Origin: Polyangiaceae bacterium | GTDB taxonomy: Bacteria > Myxococcota_A > Polyangia > Polyangiales > Polyangiaceae | Reading direction: 5' to 3' | Length of the DNA stretch: 64,000 nt | Assembly: GCA_025353725.1 (NCBI GenBank) | Contig: JANXOF010000037.1 | Span: 186,001 to 250,000, forward strand | Shown here: positions 28,765 to 40,746 of the stretch, one piece after another | How positions within the stretch are numbered: the stretch's first letter is position 1 | Layout of the letters: each line of letters begins with the position of its first letter | Program-made: the position numbers and the translations under genes | Notes under the pieces: generated by a model | Database searches by the model: none | Seen by the model: the letters and a program-made list of their open reading frames with translations, nothing else | Told to the model about the DNA's origin: nothing

Positions 28765-29298
28765 ATGGCTAAGAAGTGGTACGTCATCCAGACCTACTCG
28801 GGATTCGAGAACAAGGTCAAAGAGTCACTTCTTCAGCGCGTGAAGGAGCATGGCAAGGACGCAGCATTCGGCGAAGTGTTAATTCCCACCGAGACGGTCC
28901 AGGAATCCGGTGGTAACGGCAAGCAACGCATTCGTCAGAAGACGAGCCTCCCTGGCTACATTTTCGTCGAGATGGAGATGACGGAAGACTCGTGGCACCT
29001 GGTGAAGGATACGCCGAAAGTGACCGGCTTCATCGGTAATCAGCGACCACAAGAGGTGCGTCCGCAGGAGATCGAAGACCAACGACGCCGCGTGGTGGAG
29101 GGCGCGGTGAAGCCTAAGCCACGCGTAAACTTCGACGTTGGGGATGAAATTCGGGTAATCGACGGCGCATTTGCCAACTTCTCCGGTACCGTCGAAGAAG
29201 TGAAGCCCGACAAGCAAAAGCTCAAGGTTAAGGTCAGCATCTTCGGACGGGCCACACCTGTTGAGCTGGATTTTAGCCAAGTTGAGAAGCGCGCTTAG
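28765..29298 (+). CDS. nusG: Transcription termination/antitermination protein NusG
   Basis: This 177-residue protein begins [18 protein letters not shown] from the ATG at 28765, with GGAG 8-11 bases upstream; a TTG at 28744 is in frame but less likely. It has an NGN domain with the [11 protein letters not shown] strand. The C-terminal KOW domain ([20 protein letters not shown]) binds Rho or S10. Length and position between secE and rplK are normal. Confidence 0.96.
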   Translation: MAKKWYVIQTYSGFENKVKESLLQRVKEHGKDAAFGEVLIPTETVQESGGNGKQRIRQKTSLPGYIFVEMEMTEDSWHLVKDTPKVTGFIGNQRPQEVRPQEIEDQRRRVVEGAVKPKPRVNFDVGDEIRVIDGAFANFSGTVEEVKPDKQKLKVKVSIFGRATPVELDFSQVEKRA

Positions 29299-29300
29299 CC

Positions 29301-29333
29301 AATTCTAGGCCAAACACAAATAGACCTAGAATT
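29301..29333 (+). other. Inverted repeat between nusG and rplK
   Basis: AATTCTAGG (29301-29309) and CCTAGAATT (29325-29333) form a perfect 9-bp stem with a 15-base loop directly after the nusG stop. There is no U-tract. A smaller GCGCTA/TAGCGC pair follows at 29345-29358. Either could be a regulatory leader for rplK-rplA or an RNA processing site. Confidence 0.4.
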
Positions 29334-29486
29334 TGGGACCAGATGCGCTAAGTAGCGCCTCCGGATTTTAATCCTGCGACGGCGCTACGGGGGCGGGCGG
29401 GCCCAGGCCGACAGCCCGTGACCACACAGTCGACCTCGGCCGTCGATTGCTACCGCACCCACCGTAGGATCGAGAGAGAAAGCGTT

Positions 29487-29927
29487 ATGGCGAAGAAGAT
29501 AACTGGTCAAATCAAGCTACAGCTTCCGGCAGGCAAAGCGAACCCAGCGCCTCCGGTTGGGCCCGCACTAGGTCAGCATGGCGTCAACATTATGGGCTTC
29601 TGCAAGGAGTTCAACGCGCGCACGGCCGGTGGCGAAATGATCATTCCAGTGGTCATCACTGTTTATGCAGACCGCTCGTTCACGTTTATCCTCAAGACTC
29701 CACCCGTAAGCGTGCTCCTCAAGAAATTCGCGGGGCTTCCTACGGGCAAGAAGCCCGGAGCAGGCTCTAAAGAGCCGAACAAGAACAAGGTCGGGATTGT
29801 CTCCGAATCACAAGTTCGGGAACTTGCAGAGATGAAGATGCAGGACATGAATTGTACCGATCTCGAAGCGGCAATGAAAACCGTGCGTGGAACAGCGCGA
29901 TCGATGGGAATCGACATTTCTGGATAA
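29487..29927 (+). CDS. rplK: 50S ribosomal protein L11
   Basis: This 146-residue protein starts at the ATG at 29487 ([20 protein letters not shown]). It has the typical proline-rich [19 protein letters not shown] of the thiostrepton-binding L11 and the C-terminal rRNA-binding [10 protein letters not shown]. An unusually long leader of 188 bases separates it from nusG, and 198 bases separate it from rplA. In many bacteria rplK and rplA are almost adjacent. Confidence 0.97.
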   Translation: MAKKITGQIKLQLPAGKANPAPPVGPALGQHGVNIMGFCKEFNARTAGGEMIIPVVITVYADRSFTFILKTPPVSVLLKKFAGLPTGKKPGAGSKEPNKNKVGIVSESQVRELAEMKMQDMNCTDLEAAMKTVRGTARSMGIDISG

Positions 29928-30125
29928 AGCCAGTTGCTATAAGTACAAATAGCTGACTGCAACCGTTACCTTCCATTCGGATTTCAGGCAACGCGAAATG
30001 GTTCGTGTTGCAGAGTTACATAAATAACCTCATGACCACCGAGCTGCATCAAGCAGCACAGGGGTGGTAGGTCTCAAGTGCATTCGCGACTATTGCGAAC
30101 GTAGCCCAGGACCGAAAGGAGGACG

Positions 30126-30839
30126 ATGCCTAAATTGTCCAAAAACCGTGGGAAGACTGTCGATTTCGTCGACCCTGCCCGCAAGCATACAGTCGAAGAA
30201 GCATGCGCCATCGTAAAGAAGGTTACCTTCGCCAAGTTTGACGAAACTGTCGACCTGGCCGTGCGCCTTGGGGTCAATCCGAAGCACGCTGATCAGATGG
30301 TGCGCGGCGCTCTAGTTTTACCACATGGTACAGGGCAGACGGTTCGCGTGCTTGTATTTGCCAAAGGCGAAAAAGAGGCTGAGGCCCGCGCCGCAGGGGC
30401 GGACTTCGCAGGAAGCGACGACATGGTCGCAAAAGTCTCCGAAGGCTTCATGGACTTCGACCGCGTGATTGCGACGCCGGACATGATGGGGGCAGTCGGA
30501 AAGCTCGGGAGAATCCTCGGACCGAGAGGCCTAATGCCGAACCCCAAGGTCGGTACCGTGACCTTCGACATAAAAAACGCGGTCACCGAAGCCAAGGGTG
30601 GCAAGATCGAATACCGCGTAGAAAAGGCGGGCATCGTTCACGCACGCGTTGGAAAGGTTTCCTTCGCGGAGGCATCTCTTGCGGAGAACGCTCGAGCACT
30701 TATCAATGCGCTTGTTCGGGCAAAGCCGTCCACAGCGAAGGGAACCTACGTGCGGAGCATAACAATAAGCTCGACCATGGGGCCCGGCGTTAAAATAGAT
30801 ACCGCCCAGTTCATAACTGGTGGCGGCGAGGAGGCCTGA
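30126..30839 (+). CDS. rplA: 50S ribosomal protein L1
   Basis: This 237-residue L1 binds 23S rRNA at the stalk and, in many bacteria, represses its own operon. It has [20 protein letters not shown], the [11 protein letters not shown] region and the C-terminal [13 protein letters not shown] strong Shine-Dalgarno (AGGAGG) stands just before the ATG. The 198-base leader upstream contains a small hairpin (GCTGC/GCAGC at 30043-30057) that might be an L1 target; this is a guess. Confidence 0.98.
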   Translation: MPKLSKNRGKTVDFVDPARKHTVEEACAIVKKVTFAKFDETVDLAVRLGVNPKHADQMVRGALVLPHGTGQTVRVLVFAKGEKEAEARAAGADFAGSDDMVAKVSEGFMDFDRVIATPDMMGAVGKLGRILGPRGLMPNPKVGTVTFDIKNAVTEAKGGKIEYRVEKAGIVHARVGKVSFAEASLAENARALINALVRAKPSTAKGTYVRSITISSTMGPGVKIDTAQFITGGGEEA

Positions 30840-30841
30840 GC

Positions 30842-31414
30842 ATGACTGCGATAGCATCAACCCGCGAAGGCAAGACAGCGCTGATAGGCGACGTTCGAGC
30901 TAAGTTCGAGAAGATGACGGCTGCGGTATTCCTTGACTATAAGGGAATGACGGTCGTGCAGGCGACCCAGCTAAGAGCTCAGTTTCGTAAGGTCGGCGTC
31001 GAATACAAGGTTGTTAAAAACACAATCCTAAAGCAGGCGATCTGCCAAAGCGCATACGGCGACAAGCTGGACGATGTACTCGTCGGCATGACAGCCATCG
31101 CGTGGTGCTACGAAGACCCGTCTTTGGCGGCAAAAGTCGTAAAGCAATACAAGAAGGACGCAGGCGAGGCAGGCTCAAAGCTCGTCGTAAAGGGCGGCCT
31201 TGTCGACGGAGAAGTTCTGAGCGCGCTTCGCGTTGAGAACGAGCTGGCGACAATGCCAGGAAAAGATGAGCTGCGTTCAATGTTGCTGGCGACTTTCCAG
31301 GCGCCGCTTCAGCAGTTCGTGGCTCTCCTCCAAGCGCCTACTCAAAATCTCGTTTACGTGCTTGCCGCAAAAGAGCGTCAGCTAGGAAACGATGGACCAG
31401 AAGCCTCTCAATAG
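30842..31414 (+). CDS. rplJ: 50S ribosomal protein L10
   Basis: This 190-residue stalk base protein starts 2 bases after the rplA stop. It has [19 protein letters not shown], the [12 protein letters not shown] rRNA-binding segment and a C-terminal helix ([20 protein letters not shown]) that should hold L7/L12 dimers. It is about 15-20 residues longer than E. coli L10, owing to the tail [17 protein letters not shown]. Confidence 0.97.
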   Translation: MTAIASTREGKTALIGDVRAKFEKMTAAVFLDYKGMTVVQATQLRAQFRKVGVEYKVVKNTILKQAICQSAYGDKLDDVLVGMTAIAWCYEDPSLAAKVVKQYKKDAGEAGSKLVVKGGLVDGEVLSALRVENELATMPGKDELRSMLLATFQAPLQQFVALLQAPTQNLVYVLAAKERQLGNDGPEASQ

Positions 31415-31418
31415 CACT

Positions 31419-31458
31419 CCGGACGGAAACGGCCCGCAAGGACCGATCACTCGTCCGG
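31419..31458 (+). other. Inverted repeat in the rplJ-rplL spacer
   Basis: CCGGACG (31419-31425) and CGTCCGG (31452-31458) are perfectly complementary across 26 bases, immediately after rplJ. L10 feedback or processing sites are often found in this operon, but no specific function can be assigned here. Confidence 0.3.
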
Positions 31459-31500
31459 TCTCGAAAAGAACAAAAGCTTTCACGTACACGGAGTTTACAA

Positions 31501-31884
31501 ATGCCTGACCTCAGCAAAGACCAAGTTGTTGACTTTCTCTCGAACCTTCCCGTCATTCAAATTGCCGAGCTAATAAAGACGCTCGAAGAGAAATGGGGAG
31601 TTAAAGCAGCTCCCGTAGCGGTCGCAGGCCCCGCAGGCGGTGGAGCGGCCCCGGCCGCCGCTGTGGAGGAACAAACCGAATTCACTGTCGTCTTGAAGGA
31701 AGCAGGTCCCAACAAGATCAACGTGATCAAAGTCGTTCGTGAAATCACGGGCCTGGGCCTGAAAGAAGCCAAAGACATGGTCGAAGGCGCGCCGAAAGAT
31801 CTGAAGGAGAGCGTTTCCAAGACCGACGCGGCAGACTTTAAGAAGAAGCTAGAAGACGCCGGCGCAAAGGTCGAACTCAAGTAG
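31501..31884 (+). CDS. rplL: 50S ribosomal protein L7/L12
   Basis: This 127-residue acidic stalk protein has an N-terminal dimerisation helix ([20 protein letters not shown]), an Ala/Gly/Pro hinge ([16 protein letters not shown]) and the C-terminal factor-binding domain with [20 protein letters not shown]. It recruits EF-Tu and EF-G to the ribosome. Length and motif order are normal. Confidence 0.98.
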   Translation: MPDLSKDQVVDFLSNLPVIQIAELIKTLEEKWGVKAAPVAVAGPAGGGAAPAAAVEEQTEFTVVLKEAGPNKINVIKVVREITGLGLKEAKDMVEGAPKDLKESVSKTDAADFKKKLEDAGAKVELK

Positions 31885-31984
31885 TTCCACGTTATTGCGT
31901 GTATCTTCTTGACGCCCGGGCGTGCGTCGGCGATCAGATAGATATGGTCTCCTGTCACGCTCAGCATAAGTTGTACCAGCAGAA

Positions 31985-32005
31985 CCTCGAACCGAGGCGC
32001 TTTTT
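31985..32005 (+). terminator. Possible attenuator between rplL and rpoB
   Basis: A short stem, CCTCG-AAC-CGAGG, is followed by CGCTTTTT, about 170 bases ahead of rpoB. The stem is only 5 bp, so it would at most be a partial terminator. A leaky terminator between rplL and rpoB is known in E. coli, which makes the placement sensible. A perfect 12-base palindrome (ACGCCCGGGCGT, 31912-31923) lies upstream. Confidence 0.4.
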
Positions 32006-32175
32006 CACTGGACAGACCTAATAAGCCAGTCGAAAAGCGTCGCGGCCAGGGATGAGTCGTGTCCAGCGACTTTCGATAATTTCTCTCAGATTCTACATAA
32101 CAGGTTCGAAAGAAACGTCCTGCCGACGAACGAATTGTTCGGAAGCGAGCCGTGACCCCGCAAAGAGGAGCAACG

Positions 32176-35100
32176 ATGGCGACCGGCATCCAGTCCAACT
32201 TCCGCATCCGAAAGAATCTAGGACGGATTCAGCGTGTCATCGAGGTGCCGAACCTCATCGACATCCAAAAGTCGTCATATGATAAGTTCCTACAGTCGAC
32301 TACGCCCCAAGGCGAGCGCCAAGAAACCGGGCTACAAGCCGTGTTTCGTAGCGTTTTTCCAATAAAGGACTTCAACGGGACGAGCGAACTTGTATTCGTT
32401 TCGTATAACCTTGAAAAGCCTAAGTACGATGTCGATGAGTGTCGTCAACGAGGAATGACCTTCGCCGCACCGATCAAGGTGACGACCCAGCTCATGATCT
32501 ATGACACCCGAGATGGTGGCGAGCGAATTGTAAGGGATATTAAAGAGCAGGAGGTTTACTTCGGCGAAATCCCGCTGATGACCGATACGGGGACGTTTAT
32601 CATCAACGGAACCGAGCGCGTTGTCGTCAGTCAGCTGCATCGTAGCCCAGGAGTTTTCTTCGATCACGACAAGGGGAAAACGCACTCAAGCGGCAAGCTC
32701 CTTTACTCGGCAAGGGTAATACCCTACCGCGGTTCGTGGCTCGATTTTGAGTTCGACCCGAAGGACATCATTTATGTCCGCATCGATCGAAGGCGCAAGA
32801 TGCATGCGACCGTCCTTCTCAGGGCGCTCGGATATTCCACACAGGATCTCCTCAACTACTTCTACAACACTGAGACAGTCTTCCTTGAAAAGGGGGAAAA
32901 GTATTCCAAGTCAGTTGAATACGACCTGCTCGCCGGTCAACGAGCCACTCGAGACATCAAGGTCGGCAACGACGTAGTCGTCAAGAAAAACACCAAGTTC
33001 ACGAAGGCATCGATAAAGAAGCTTCGCGAGGCGAAGGTGGACCGTCTGCCGGCAGACGTTGAAGAGCTAGCCGGAAAAGTTGCTGCTCATGATGTCGTCG
33101 ATAAAGAGACGGGCGAAGTCATCCTCGAAGTCAACGAAGAGGTAACCGCGGACAAGCTCGAGAAGCTCCGGGAGGCAGGTATAGACCAGTTTATGATCCT
33201 CTTCATCGATGGTCTAAACGTTGGGTCTTATCTACGCGATACACTCCTGGCGGAGAAGGTGAAGACAAACGAAGACGCGATCATGGAGATCTACCGTCGC
33301 CTTCGTCCCGGCGACCCGCCAACGCTGGAAACAGCTAAGACGCTTTTCCACAATCTCTTTTTCAATCCCGAGCGGTACGACCTTTCCAAGGTCGGACGCC
33401 TAAAGCTAAATTACAAGTTCTACCGCGACCTGCCCGAGGAACAGCGCCCGGCTCTCGACACGCAAGTGCTGACCGCCCAGGACATTCTGGAAACAGTCCG
33501 GCATCTCATCGAGCTTAAGAATGGCCGCGGTTCCGTTGACGATATTGACCACTTGGGCAACCGTCGCGTTCGCGCTGTCGGCGAGCTTATGGAGAATCAG
33601 TACAGAATCGGGCTGGTGCGCATGGAGCGTGCAATCAAAGAGCGCATGTCGATGTCGCAAGAGATCGACACTCTGATGCCGCACGACCTAATCAACGCGA
33701 AGCCTGTCTCCGCCGTAGTCAAAGAATATTTCGGGAGTTCTCAGCTTTCACAGTTTATGGATCAGACAAACCCCTTGTCTGAAGTTACTCACAAACGTCG
33801 ACTCTCCGCCCTCGGGCCCGGAGGACTGACACGTGAAAGAGCCGGTTTCGAGGTTCGGGATGTTCACCCCACCCACTACGGGCGCATATGTCCGATCGAG
33901 ACTCCGGAGGGGCCGAACATCGGCCTCATTGCTTCCCTTTCGACCTATGCTCGCGTAAATGAATATGGATTCGTAGAGACTCCGTATCGCCGAGCAGGCG
34001 AGGCCAAAGTGTCCGACGAAGTTCAGTGGTACTCAGCCCTCGAAGAGGAGGCGAAATACATCGCTCAAGCATCGGCAGAGCTCGACGAAAACGGGAACTT
34101 CCGCGAGAGCTTAGTGTCCTCGCGGCTCAATGGTGACTTCCAGATGGTCACCCCGGACATGATTCAGCTCATGGACGTCGCGCCGAACCAAATGGTTTCG
34201 GTCGCCGCCAACTTGATTCCATTTCTTGAGCACGACGACGCAAACAGAGCGCTCATGGGCGCTAACATGCAGCGCCAAGCCGTTCCTCTGATCCGCTCCT
34301 GGTCACCCCTAGTTGGAACAGGGATGGAAGCAAAGTTGGCTCGCGATTCCGGTGTTTGTGTGGTGGCTAAGCGCGACGGGATGATTGAATCCGTCGACGC
34401 GAACAGAATCGTTGTTCGGCCTGCTTCCGACCGTGCTGAAATACCAGATATCTACCAACTTTATAAGTTCCAACGTTCGAACCAATCAACTTGCTTTAAT
34501 CAGAAGCCGATAGTCCGGGCTGGTGAGCTAGTAAAAGCTGGTGACGTTCTCGCCGACGGTCCGTCGACGGATATGGGAGAGCTTGCTTTAGGGCAAAATG
34601 TCCTAGTCGCGTTCATGCCGTGGCAAGGCTACAACTTTGAAGATTCCATTTTAGTCTCCGAGCGCATTGCAAAGGACGACGTGTTCACTTCCATACACAT
34701 CGAAGAATTCGAGTGTGTTGCGCGCGACACGAAGCTCGGCAAGGAAGAAGTCACTCGAGACATTCCGAACGTCGGTGAGGAAGCACTTAAAGACCTCGAC
34801 GAGAGCGGAATCGTTCGTATCGGCGCGGAGGTGAAACCTGGTGACATCCTCGTTGGGAAAATTACCCCTAAAGGTGAAACACAGTTGTCTCCGGAAGAGA
34901 AGCTCCTACGGGCAATCTTCGGCGAGAAGGCTGGGGACGTCCGGGACAGTTCCCTTAGGGTGCCACCCGGCGTAGGTGGGATCGTCATAAATGCACGTAT
35001 CTTTGCTCGCAAGGGTACCGAAAAAGACGAGCGCTCAAAGGACATCGAGACGCACGAGCAGATCAGGCTCGAAAAGCAGCGCGACGAGGAAGTGAAGATC

Positions 35101-36309
35101 CTAAGAGATTCGTTTTTTAGCGGGCTAAAGAAACGTCTCGTAGGACAGGTCACAACCGGAAAGCTAATTGACGACAAGGGGAAAGTTCTTCTGCAAAAGG
35201 GGCATGTCCTCGAGCATGGACAACTCGACGATGTGCCTCATCGCTACTGGAGTGAGCTCCCGGTTGACAATGTGGAAGATATTTCTGCAAAACTCGCGGA
35301 GCTCGAAGAGATCATTCGAGTGCGTGAGGAGCATTTCCGAGACAAGATCGACCGGCTCTCGAAGGGCGATGAGCTGCCGCCAGGCGTCATCAAGATGGTT
35401 AAAGTCTACATTGCCATCAAGCGGAAGCTCCAGGTTGGCGATAAGATGGCAGGCCGTCATGGAAATAAAGGCGTCATCTCGCGTATCCTGCCTGAGGAAG
35501 ACATGCCGTACACTCAGGAGGGAAGGCCTGTCGACATTGTCCTGAACCCCCTTGGCGTGCCGAGTCGGATGAATGTCGGACAGATACTCGAGACTCATCT
35601 TGGCTGGGGCGGTCTGGCTCTTGGCTGGCAGCTCCAAGACATGCTGGAGTCGAAGTACAGTGACGCACACATCAAAGAGCACATCCTCAAAATATTCGAG
35701 GGCGACCGGGAACTAGCGACTTGGCTAGAAGGTCTTAGCGGGGAAGATGCCCGTGAAATCGCTCATCGTCTTAGGAGGGGCGTTCACTTTGCATCGCCAG
35801 TTTTCGATGGCGCTCCTGAGTCAGCCATCAAAGAATCTTTGGCGCTTGCTGGTCTTCCGACGAGCGGTCAAGCCGTATTGTTCGATGGGCGCAGCGGAGA
35901 GGCTTTCGATCAGGAGGTGACGGTTGGTGTGATGTATGTTCTCAAGCTCCATCACCTGGTGGACGACAAGATTCACGCCCGCTCCATTGGTCCCTACTCT
36001 TTAGTCACGCAGCAGCCCCTTGGTGGAAAAGCTCAGTTTGGAGGTCAGCGGCTGGGTGAAATGGAAGTGTGGGCTATGGAGGCATACGGTACTGCGTATG
36101 CTTTACAGGAGTTCCTCACTGTCAAGAGCGATGACGTTATGGGTCGCACGCGAATGTATGAGGCCATCGTCAAGGGTGAATACACCCTAGAGCCCGGCTT
36201 GCCTGAGTCCTTCAACGTTCTAATCAAAGAGCTTCAGGCTCTTTGCCTAAACGTTGAACTTCTCGAGCCTGGCCAGTTACGTACGAACGATCAGGCTGCC
36301 GAGGAGTAA
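32176..36309 (+). CDS. rpoB: DNA-directed RNA polymerase subunit beta
   Basis: This 1,377-residue subunit starts at the ATG at 32176 (preceded by GAGGAG); a GTG at 32152 is in frame but not family-like. The rifampicin region [20 protein letters not shown] and [20 protein letters not shown] has the sensitive-type residues at the main resistance sites. The active-site region [11 protein letters not shown] and the C-terminal [17 protein letters not shown] are present. It follows rplL after 291 bases and precedes rpoC by 177 bases. Confidence 0.99.
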   Translation: MATGIQSNFRIRKNLGRIQRVIEVPNLIDIQKSSYDKFLQSTTPQGERQETGLQAVFRSVFPIKDFNGTSELVFVSYNLEKPKYDVDECRQRGMTFAAPIKVTTQLMIYDTRDGGERIVRDIKEQEVYFGEIPLMTDTGTFIINGTERVVVSQLHRSPGVFFDHDKGKTHSSGKLLYSARVIPYRGSWLDFEFDPKDIIYVRIDRRRKMHATVLLRALGYSTQDLLNYFYNTETVFLEKGEKYSKSVEYDLLAGQRATRDIKVGNDVVVKKNTKFTKASIKKLREAKVDRLPADVEELAGKVAAHDVVDKETGEVILEVNEEVTADKLEKLREAGIDQFMILFIDGLNVGSYLRDTLLAEKVKTNEDAIMEIYRRLRPGDPPTLETAKTLFHNLFFNPERYDLSKVGRLKLNYKFYRDLPEEQRPALDTQVLTAQDILETVRHLIELKNGRGSVDDIDHLGNRRVRAVGELMENQYRIGLVRMERAIKERMSMSQEIDTLMPHDLINAKPVSAVVKEYFGSSQLSQFMDQTNPLSEVTHKRRLSALGPGGLTRERAGFEVRDVHPTHYGRICPIETPEGPNIGLIASLSTYARVNEYGFVETPYRRAGEAKVSDEVQWYSALEEEAKYIAQASAELDENGNFRESLVSSRLNGDFQMVTPDMIQLMDVAPNQMVSVAANLIPFLEHDDANRALMGANMQRQAVPLIRSWSPLVGTGMEAKLARDSGVCVVAKRDGMIESVDANRIVVRPASDRAEIPDIYQLYKFQRSNQSTCFNQKPIVRAGELVKAGDVLADGPSTDMGELALGQNVLVAFMPWQGYNFEDSILVSERIAKDDVFTSIHIEEFECVARDTKLGKEEVTRDIPNVGEEALKDLDESGIVRIGAEVKPGDILVGKITPKGETQLSPEEKLLRAIFGEKAGDVRDSSLRVPPGVGGIVINARIFARKGTEKDERSKDIETHEQIRLEKQRDEEVKILRDSFFSGLKKRLVGQVTTGKLIDDKGKVLLQKGHVLEHGQLDDVPHRYWSELPVDNVEDISAKLAELEEIIRVREEHFRDKIDRLSKGDELPPGVIKMVKVYIAIKRKLQVGDKMAGRHGNKGVISRILPEEDMPYTQEGRPVDIVLNPLGVPSRMNVGQILETHLGWGGLALGWQLQDMLESKYSDAHIKEHILKIFEGDRELATWLEGLSGEDAREIAHRLRRGVHFASPVFDGAPESAIKESLALAGLPTSGQAVLFDGRSGEAFDQEVTVGVMYVLKLHHLVDDKIHARSIGPYSLVTQQPLGGKAQFGGQRLGEMEVWAMEAYGTAYALQEFLTVKSDDVMGRTRMYEAIVKGEYTLEPGLPESFNVLIKELQALCLNVELLEPGQLRTNDQAAEE

Positions 36310-36381
36310 TTATCCACGGGTCGCGTATTTCTCCGATCTGACTTCCGCCGAAGGCGCTCGAATGGAGCCACTTTGGTCGCT

Positions 36382-36413
36382 AGGTCCCGTAAGGACGTGA
36401 CCTCCGCTTTTTT
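36382..36413 (+). terminator. Possible attenuator between rpoB and rpoC
   Basis: AGGTC (36382-36386) can pair with GACCT (36399-36403), with GTCC/GGAC as an alternative inner stem, followed by CCGC and TTTTTT (36408-36413). A U-run after a hairpin inside the rpoB-rpoC spacer is unusual because the two genes are normally expressed at equal levels. The stem is weak, so any termination would be partial. Confidence 0.35.
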
Positions 36414-36486
36414 CGCTTTATGGGTCGCCGGTTCTAGGTGGCTTTAATCTTTGCTTTAGCTACGCAGTTACAGAAAGGTCACTCCG

Positions 36487-39400
36487 ATGCGCGATATCTT
36501 CAGCTTCTTCGAGAAGCCCAAGGACCCGCTTTCATTCAGCGCGATCCGCATCTCATTGGCCTCGCCAGAGAAGATCCGGGAGTGGTCTCACGGCGAGGTA
36601 AAAAAGCCCGAGACCATCAATTATCGGACTTTCAAGCCGGAGCGTGACGGTTTGTTTTGCGCGAAAATCTTTGGCCCGGTCAAGGATTACGAGTGCAACT
36701 GCGGCAAGTATAAACGCATGAAGCACCGAGGCATCGTGTGCGAGAAGTGCGGCGTCGAGGTAATTCAATCAAAGGTACGCCGTGAGCGGCTTGGGCACAT
36801 AAACCTGGCGACGCCGGTAGCTCACATTTGGTTTCTAAAGAGCCTCCCGAGTCGCATCGGGAACATGCTCGATATATCGCTCAAGGACTTAGAGAAGGTC
36901 CTCTATTGCGAGGCTTATATCGTCATTGATCCGAAAGAAACTGGATTAGCTCGTGGCGAGCTCCTCAGCGAAGAGCGCTACACGCAGCTCGTTGATGAGT
37001 ACGGAGACGAAAAGTTTCAGGCGGGTATGGGCGGCGAGGCCGTCCTCGAGATGCTAAAGAGCGTCGACATTCACTCGCTTTGCGAGACACTTCGCCAGGA
37101 GATGCGCTCCGCGACGAGCGAAGCGAAGCGCAAGAAGACTGTAAAACGTCTGAAAGTGACTGAGGCTTTCCGAGAGAGCGGAAATCGTCCCGACTGGATG
37201 ATGTTGACGGTGATACCGGTGCTCCCACCGGACTTGCGTCCGCTCGTTCCCCTCGATGGTGGGCGGTTCGCAACTAGCGACCTAAATGATCTTTACAGGA
37301 GAGTCATCAATCGCAACAACCGCCTGAAGCGTTTGCTCGAGCTGAACGCTCCCGAAATTATTATTCGGAACGAGCGTCGGATGCTGCAGGAGGCTGTTGA
37401 CGCGCTGTTCGACAACGGTCGCCGTGGAAAGACTATCACTGGTCCGAATAAGCGGCCACTGAAGTCATTGAGCGACATGCTCAAGGGAAAGCAGGGGCGT
37501 TTTCGCCAAAATCTGCTCGGAAAGCGAGTGGACTACTCGGGCCGGTCCGTAATCGTCGTTGGGCCTGCCCTCAAGCTGCACCAATGTGGATTGCCGACTA
37601 AGATGGCGCTCGAGCTGTTCAAGCCGTTTATTTATAATAAGCTTGAAGAGCGCGGGTACGTGAACACCATCAAATCTGCAAAGAAGATGGTTGAAAAGGA
37701 GAGGCCGGAGGTATTCGATATTCTCGAGGAGGTGGTGTCTGAGCACCCTGTCCTCTTGAATCGCGCGCCGACTCTACACCGTCTAGGCATCCAAGCGTTC
37801 GAGCCCGTGTTGATCGAGGGCAAGGCAATACAGCTTCATCCTTTGGTCTGCGCAGCGTTCAACGCAGACTTCGACGGCGATCAAATGGCTGTCCACGTGC
37901 CTCTGTCGGTCGAGGCTCAGATGGAGGCACGTGTGCTCATGATGAGCACGAACAACATTCTGTCGCCCGCCAACGGGAAGCCCATCATCAACCCAACTCA
38001 GGACATCGTCCTAGGGCTCTACTACGCCACTCGGGAGCGTAAGTTTGCTCGCGGCTATTACCGCGCCGGCAATCTAACTATTAGCGCGACCGGAAAGGTA
38101 GAGGGATATCTCAAGGGGGTGTACTCCTCCCCAGAAGAAGTCCGCATGGCTTTCGACAATGATGAGGTGACAACTCATACTGGGATCCGGGTTCGCGTCA
38201 TTGATCCGGGGTCCGGCAGACGAATTGTGGTGAACACTACCGTCGGGCGGTGCCTCATATCAGAGGTTTTGCCGGCCGGTTTACCATTTGAGTTAGTGAA
38301 CAAGACTCTGGACAAGAAGGCGTTGTCGCATCTTATCGACGCTTGTTACCGGATGCATCGGAACAAGGCGACAGTGCTTCTTGCCGATCGTCTTCGCTCG
38401 CTGGGGTATGAACATGCAACTCGCGCTGGTGTGTCCATTTGCATGGACCACATGGTTATTCCAGATGCGAAGCATGTGCTTCTGAACGACGCTCAGGGTG
38501 AAGTTCAGCAGGTTGTCGACCAATATCAAGAGGGGCTCATCACGGATGGTGAGCGGTACAACAAGATCGTTGATATTTGGGCTGGTGTTGCCGACAAGGT
38601 GACCGCTGAGATGATGCTCGTAATCGGCAAGGAGAAAGTTCTTGATCCGGAGACAAAGAAGGAGATCGTTGAGCCTAGTTTCAATCCGATCTACATCATG
38701 GCGGACTCTGGAGCTCGTGGCTCAACGCAGCAGATTCGACAGCTTGCTGCGATGCGTGGCTTAATGGCGAGGCCTTCGGGCGAGATCATTGAGACTCCGA
38801 TTACCGCGAATTTTCGCGAAGGCCTGACTGTTCTTCAGTACTTTATCTCGACCCACGGAGCTCGGAAGGGACTCGCTGACACTGCGCTAAAGACAGCGAA
38901 CTCTGGGTATCTCACGCGTCGCCTCGTCGACGTGGCTCAAGACGCGGTTATTTCCGAGTTTGACTGCGGTACTCTCGACGGAATCCGGGTCGCGAAGCTG
39001 GAAGACGCGGGAGAGGTCATCCAACCGCTCGGCGACCGCATACTCGGCCGTGTCACGCTTGAAGACGTGGTTGACCCTTTAACGGGCGAGGTGATCGTTA
39101 CTGCCAACACGGAGCTTGAGGAGGAGCTCGTAACGAAGATCGAAGAGGCGGGCATCGAGGAAATTGTTATTCGCTCTGTTCTCACGTGCCAGACGCGGCG
39201 TGGTGTGTGCGCGAAATGTTACGGCCGAGATCTAGCGCGTGGTTACAAGGTTAATATCGGCGAGGCCATTGGGATCATCGCTAGCCAGTCGATAGGTGAA
39301 CCGGGAACGCAGCTCACGATGCGGACGTTCCACATCGGCGGTGCAGCCGCTCGCGGAAAGATTGAGCAAAGTTCGATTGAGGCCCGAGCCGAGGGAATTG

Positions 39401-40746
39401 TCCGGATACGAGGCGCGAATCTCGCGCATCGGCGTGACGGAACAGTCACCGTGATGAACCGCCACGGCGAGCTGGTAATCGTTGATGATACGGGACGCGA
39501 GCGCGAGCACCACCGGTTGGTCTACGGAGCCGTGTTGAAGGTCGTCGAAGGTGGCAAGGTTAAGGCCGGTGACCTGCTCGCTGAATGGGATGCCTTTGCT
39601 AACGTCATTTTGACGGAGGTGGGCGGCGTCGCCCGCTTTGGGGACATTGTTGAAGGCGTTACGATGGTGGAAAAGCTCGACGAGGTGACAGGTCTTTCGC
39701 GGAAGGTCATCATCGAGTCTCGTGCAGCCGATTTGCGGCCGCGTGTTTCGATAAAACATCCGGAGACGGGAGAGACCCTTCGACTCCCTAACTCGGCGCT
39801 AGACGCTAGATATTTGCTTCCGGTTGGCGCAAATATTGTTGTTCAGGATGGTGACTTGCTAGAACCGGGTGAGGTAATATCAAAAATCCCTCGGGAAACG
39901 ACGAAAACTCAAGATATTACCGGTGGCCTGCCAAGGGTAGCTGAGTTGTTTGAGGCTCGAAAGCCGAAGGATCATGCGATTATCGCGGAGATCGACGGGG
40001 AAGTGTCATTCGGCAAAGACACTAAAGGCAAACGGAAAGTGGTTATTACTCCGTTTGGATACGACGGCGCTGCGCTGGATGACCAGTCTCGGGAGTATCT
40101 AATCCCGAAGGGTAAACACATCCATGTTCAGCCGGGCGATCGAGTTCGCGCTGGAGAGCCGCTCCAAGATGGTCCGGCCAACCCGCATGACATTTTGCGT
40201 GTCAAGGGTGAGAAAGAACTCGCGGCCTACCTGGTTAACGAGATTCAGCAGGTATATCGGCTGCAGGGCGTGGGAATCAACGATAAGCACATTGAGGTAA
40301 TTGTTCGTCAGATGCTGCGCCGCGTGCGTATCAAAGACGTCGGTGATACTAGTTTTCTTGTTGACGAGAATGTCGAGAAACATTTGTTCGAGAAGGAAAA
40401 CTTGCGGGTGGTTGAGCGCGGTGGCAAGCCTGGCATTGCCGAGCCGCTACTCTTGGGGATTACCAAGGCGTCACTTTCCACCGAGTCATTCATCAGTGCA
40501 TCTTCTTTCCAAGAGACTACTAAGGTTCTCACTGAGGCCGCGATTAACGGTAAAACCGATACACTTCGCGGCTTGAAGGAGAACGTCATCATGGGACGAT
40601 TGATCCCTGCGGGAACAGGTATCGTCGCTTATAAGTCGCTTAACCTCGTTATCGAGGGCGAGCCCGTTGAGGAAAGGTTCACGCCGCCTCAAGCACCGCA
40701 GGCGCCTTCTCCGCCGCCCTCCCTGAGCGCCGTCAACGAGGAGTAA
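36487..40746 (+). CDS. rpoC: DNA-directed RNA polymerase subunit beta'
   Basis: This 1,419-residue catalytic subunit has the N-terminal zinc site [20 protein letters not shown], the Mg-binding [12 protein letters not shown] with three Asp, the bridge-helix/trigger-loop region [20 protein letters not shown], and the second zinc site region [13 protein letters not shown]. The C-terminus ends in a Pro-rich tail ([20 protein letters not shown]). Downstream there is no close neighbour: 3.4 kb of unassigned sequence follows. Confidence 0.99.
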   Translation: MRDIFSFFEKPKDPLSFSAIRISLASPEKIREWSHGEVKKPETINYRTFKPERDGLFCAKIFGPVKDYECNCGKYKRMKHRGIVCEKCGVEVIQSKVRRERLGHINLATPVAHIWFLKSLPSRIGNMLDISLKDLEKVLYCEAYIVIDPKETGLARGELLSEERYTQLVDEYGDEKFQAGMGGEAVLEMLKSVDIHSLCETLRQEMRSATSEAKRKKTVKRLKVTEAFRESGNRPDWMMLTVIPVLPPDLRPLVPLDGGRFATSDLNDLYRRVINRNNRLKRLLELNAPEIIIRNERRMLQEAVDALFDNGRRGKTITGPNKRPLKSLSDMLKGKQGRFRQNLLGKRVDYSGRSVIVVGPALKLHQCGLPTKMALELFKPFIYNKLEERGYVNTIKSAKKMVEKERPEVFDILEEVVSEHPVLLNRAPTLHRLGIQAFEPVLIEGKAIQLHPLVCAAFNADFDGDQMAVHVPLSVEAQMEARVLMMSTNNILSPANGKPIINPTQDIVLGLYYATRERKFARGYYRAGNLTISATGKVEGYLKGVYSSPEEVRMAFDNDEVTTHTGIRVRVIDPGSGRRIVVNTTVGRCLISEVLPAGLPFELVNKTLDKKALSHLIDACYRMHRNKATVLLADRLRSLGYEHATRAGVSICMDHMVIPDAKHVLLNDAQGEVQQVVDQYQEGLITDGERYNKIVDIWAGVADKVTAEMMLVIGKEKVLDPETKKEIVEPSFNPIYIMADSGARGSTQQIRQLAAMRGLMARPSGEIIETPITANFREGLTVLQYFISTHGARKGLADTALKTANSGYLTRRLVDVAQDAVISEFDCGTLDGIRVAKLEDAGEVIQPLGDRILGRVTLEDVVDPLTGEVIVTANTELEEELVTKIEEAGIEEIVIRSVLTCQTRRGVCAKCYGRDLARGYKVNIGEAIGIIASQSIGEPGTQLTMRTFHIGGAAARGKIEQSSIEARAEGIVRIRGANLAHRRDGTVTVMNRHGELVIVDDTGREREHHRLVYGAVLKVVEGGKVKAGDLLAEWDAFANVILTEVGGVARFGDIVEGVTMVEKLDEVTGLSRKVIIESRAADLRPRVSIKHPETGETLRLPNSALDARYLLPVGANIVVQDGDLLEPGEVISKIPRETTKTQDITGGLPRVAELFEARKPKDHAIIAEIDGEVSFGKDTKGKRKVVITPFGYDGAALDDQSREYLIPKGKHIHVQPGDRVRAGEPLQDGPANPHDILRVKGEKELAAYLVNEIQQVYRLQGVGINDKHIEVIVRQMLRRVRIKDVGDTSFLVDENVEKHLFEKENLRVVERGGKPGIAEPLLLGITKASLSTESFISASSFQETTKVLTEAAINGKTDTLRGLKENVIMGRLIPAGTGIVAYKSLNLVIEGEPVEERFTPPQAPQAPSPPPSLSAVNEE

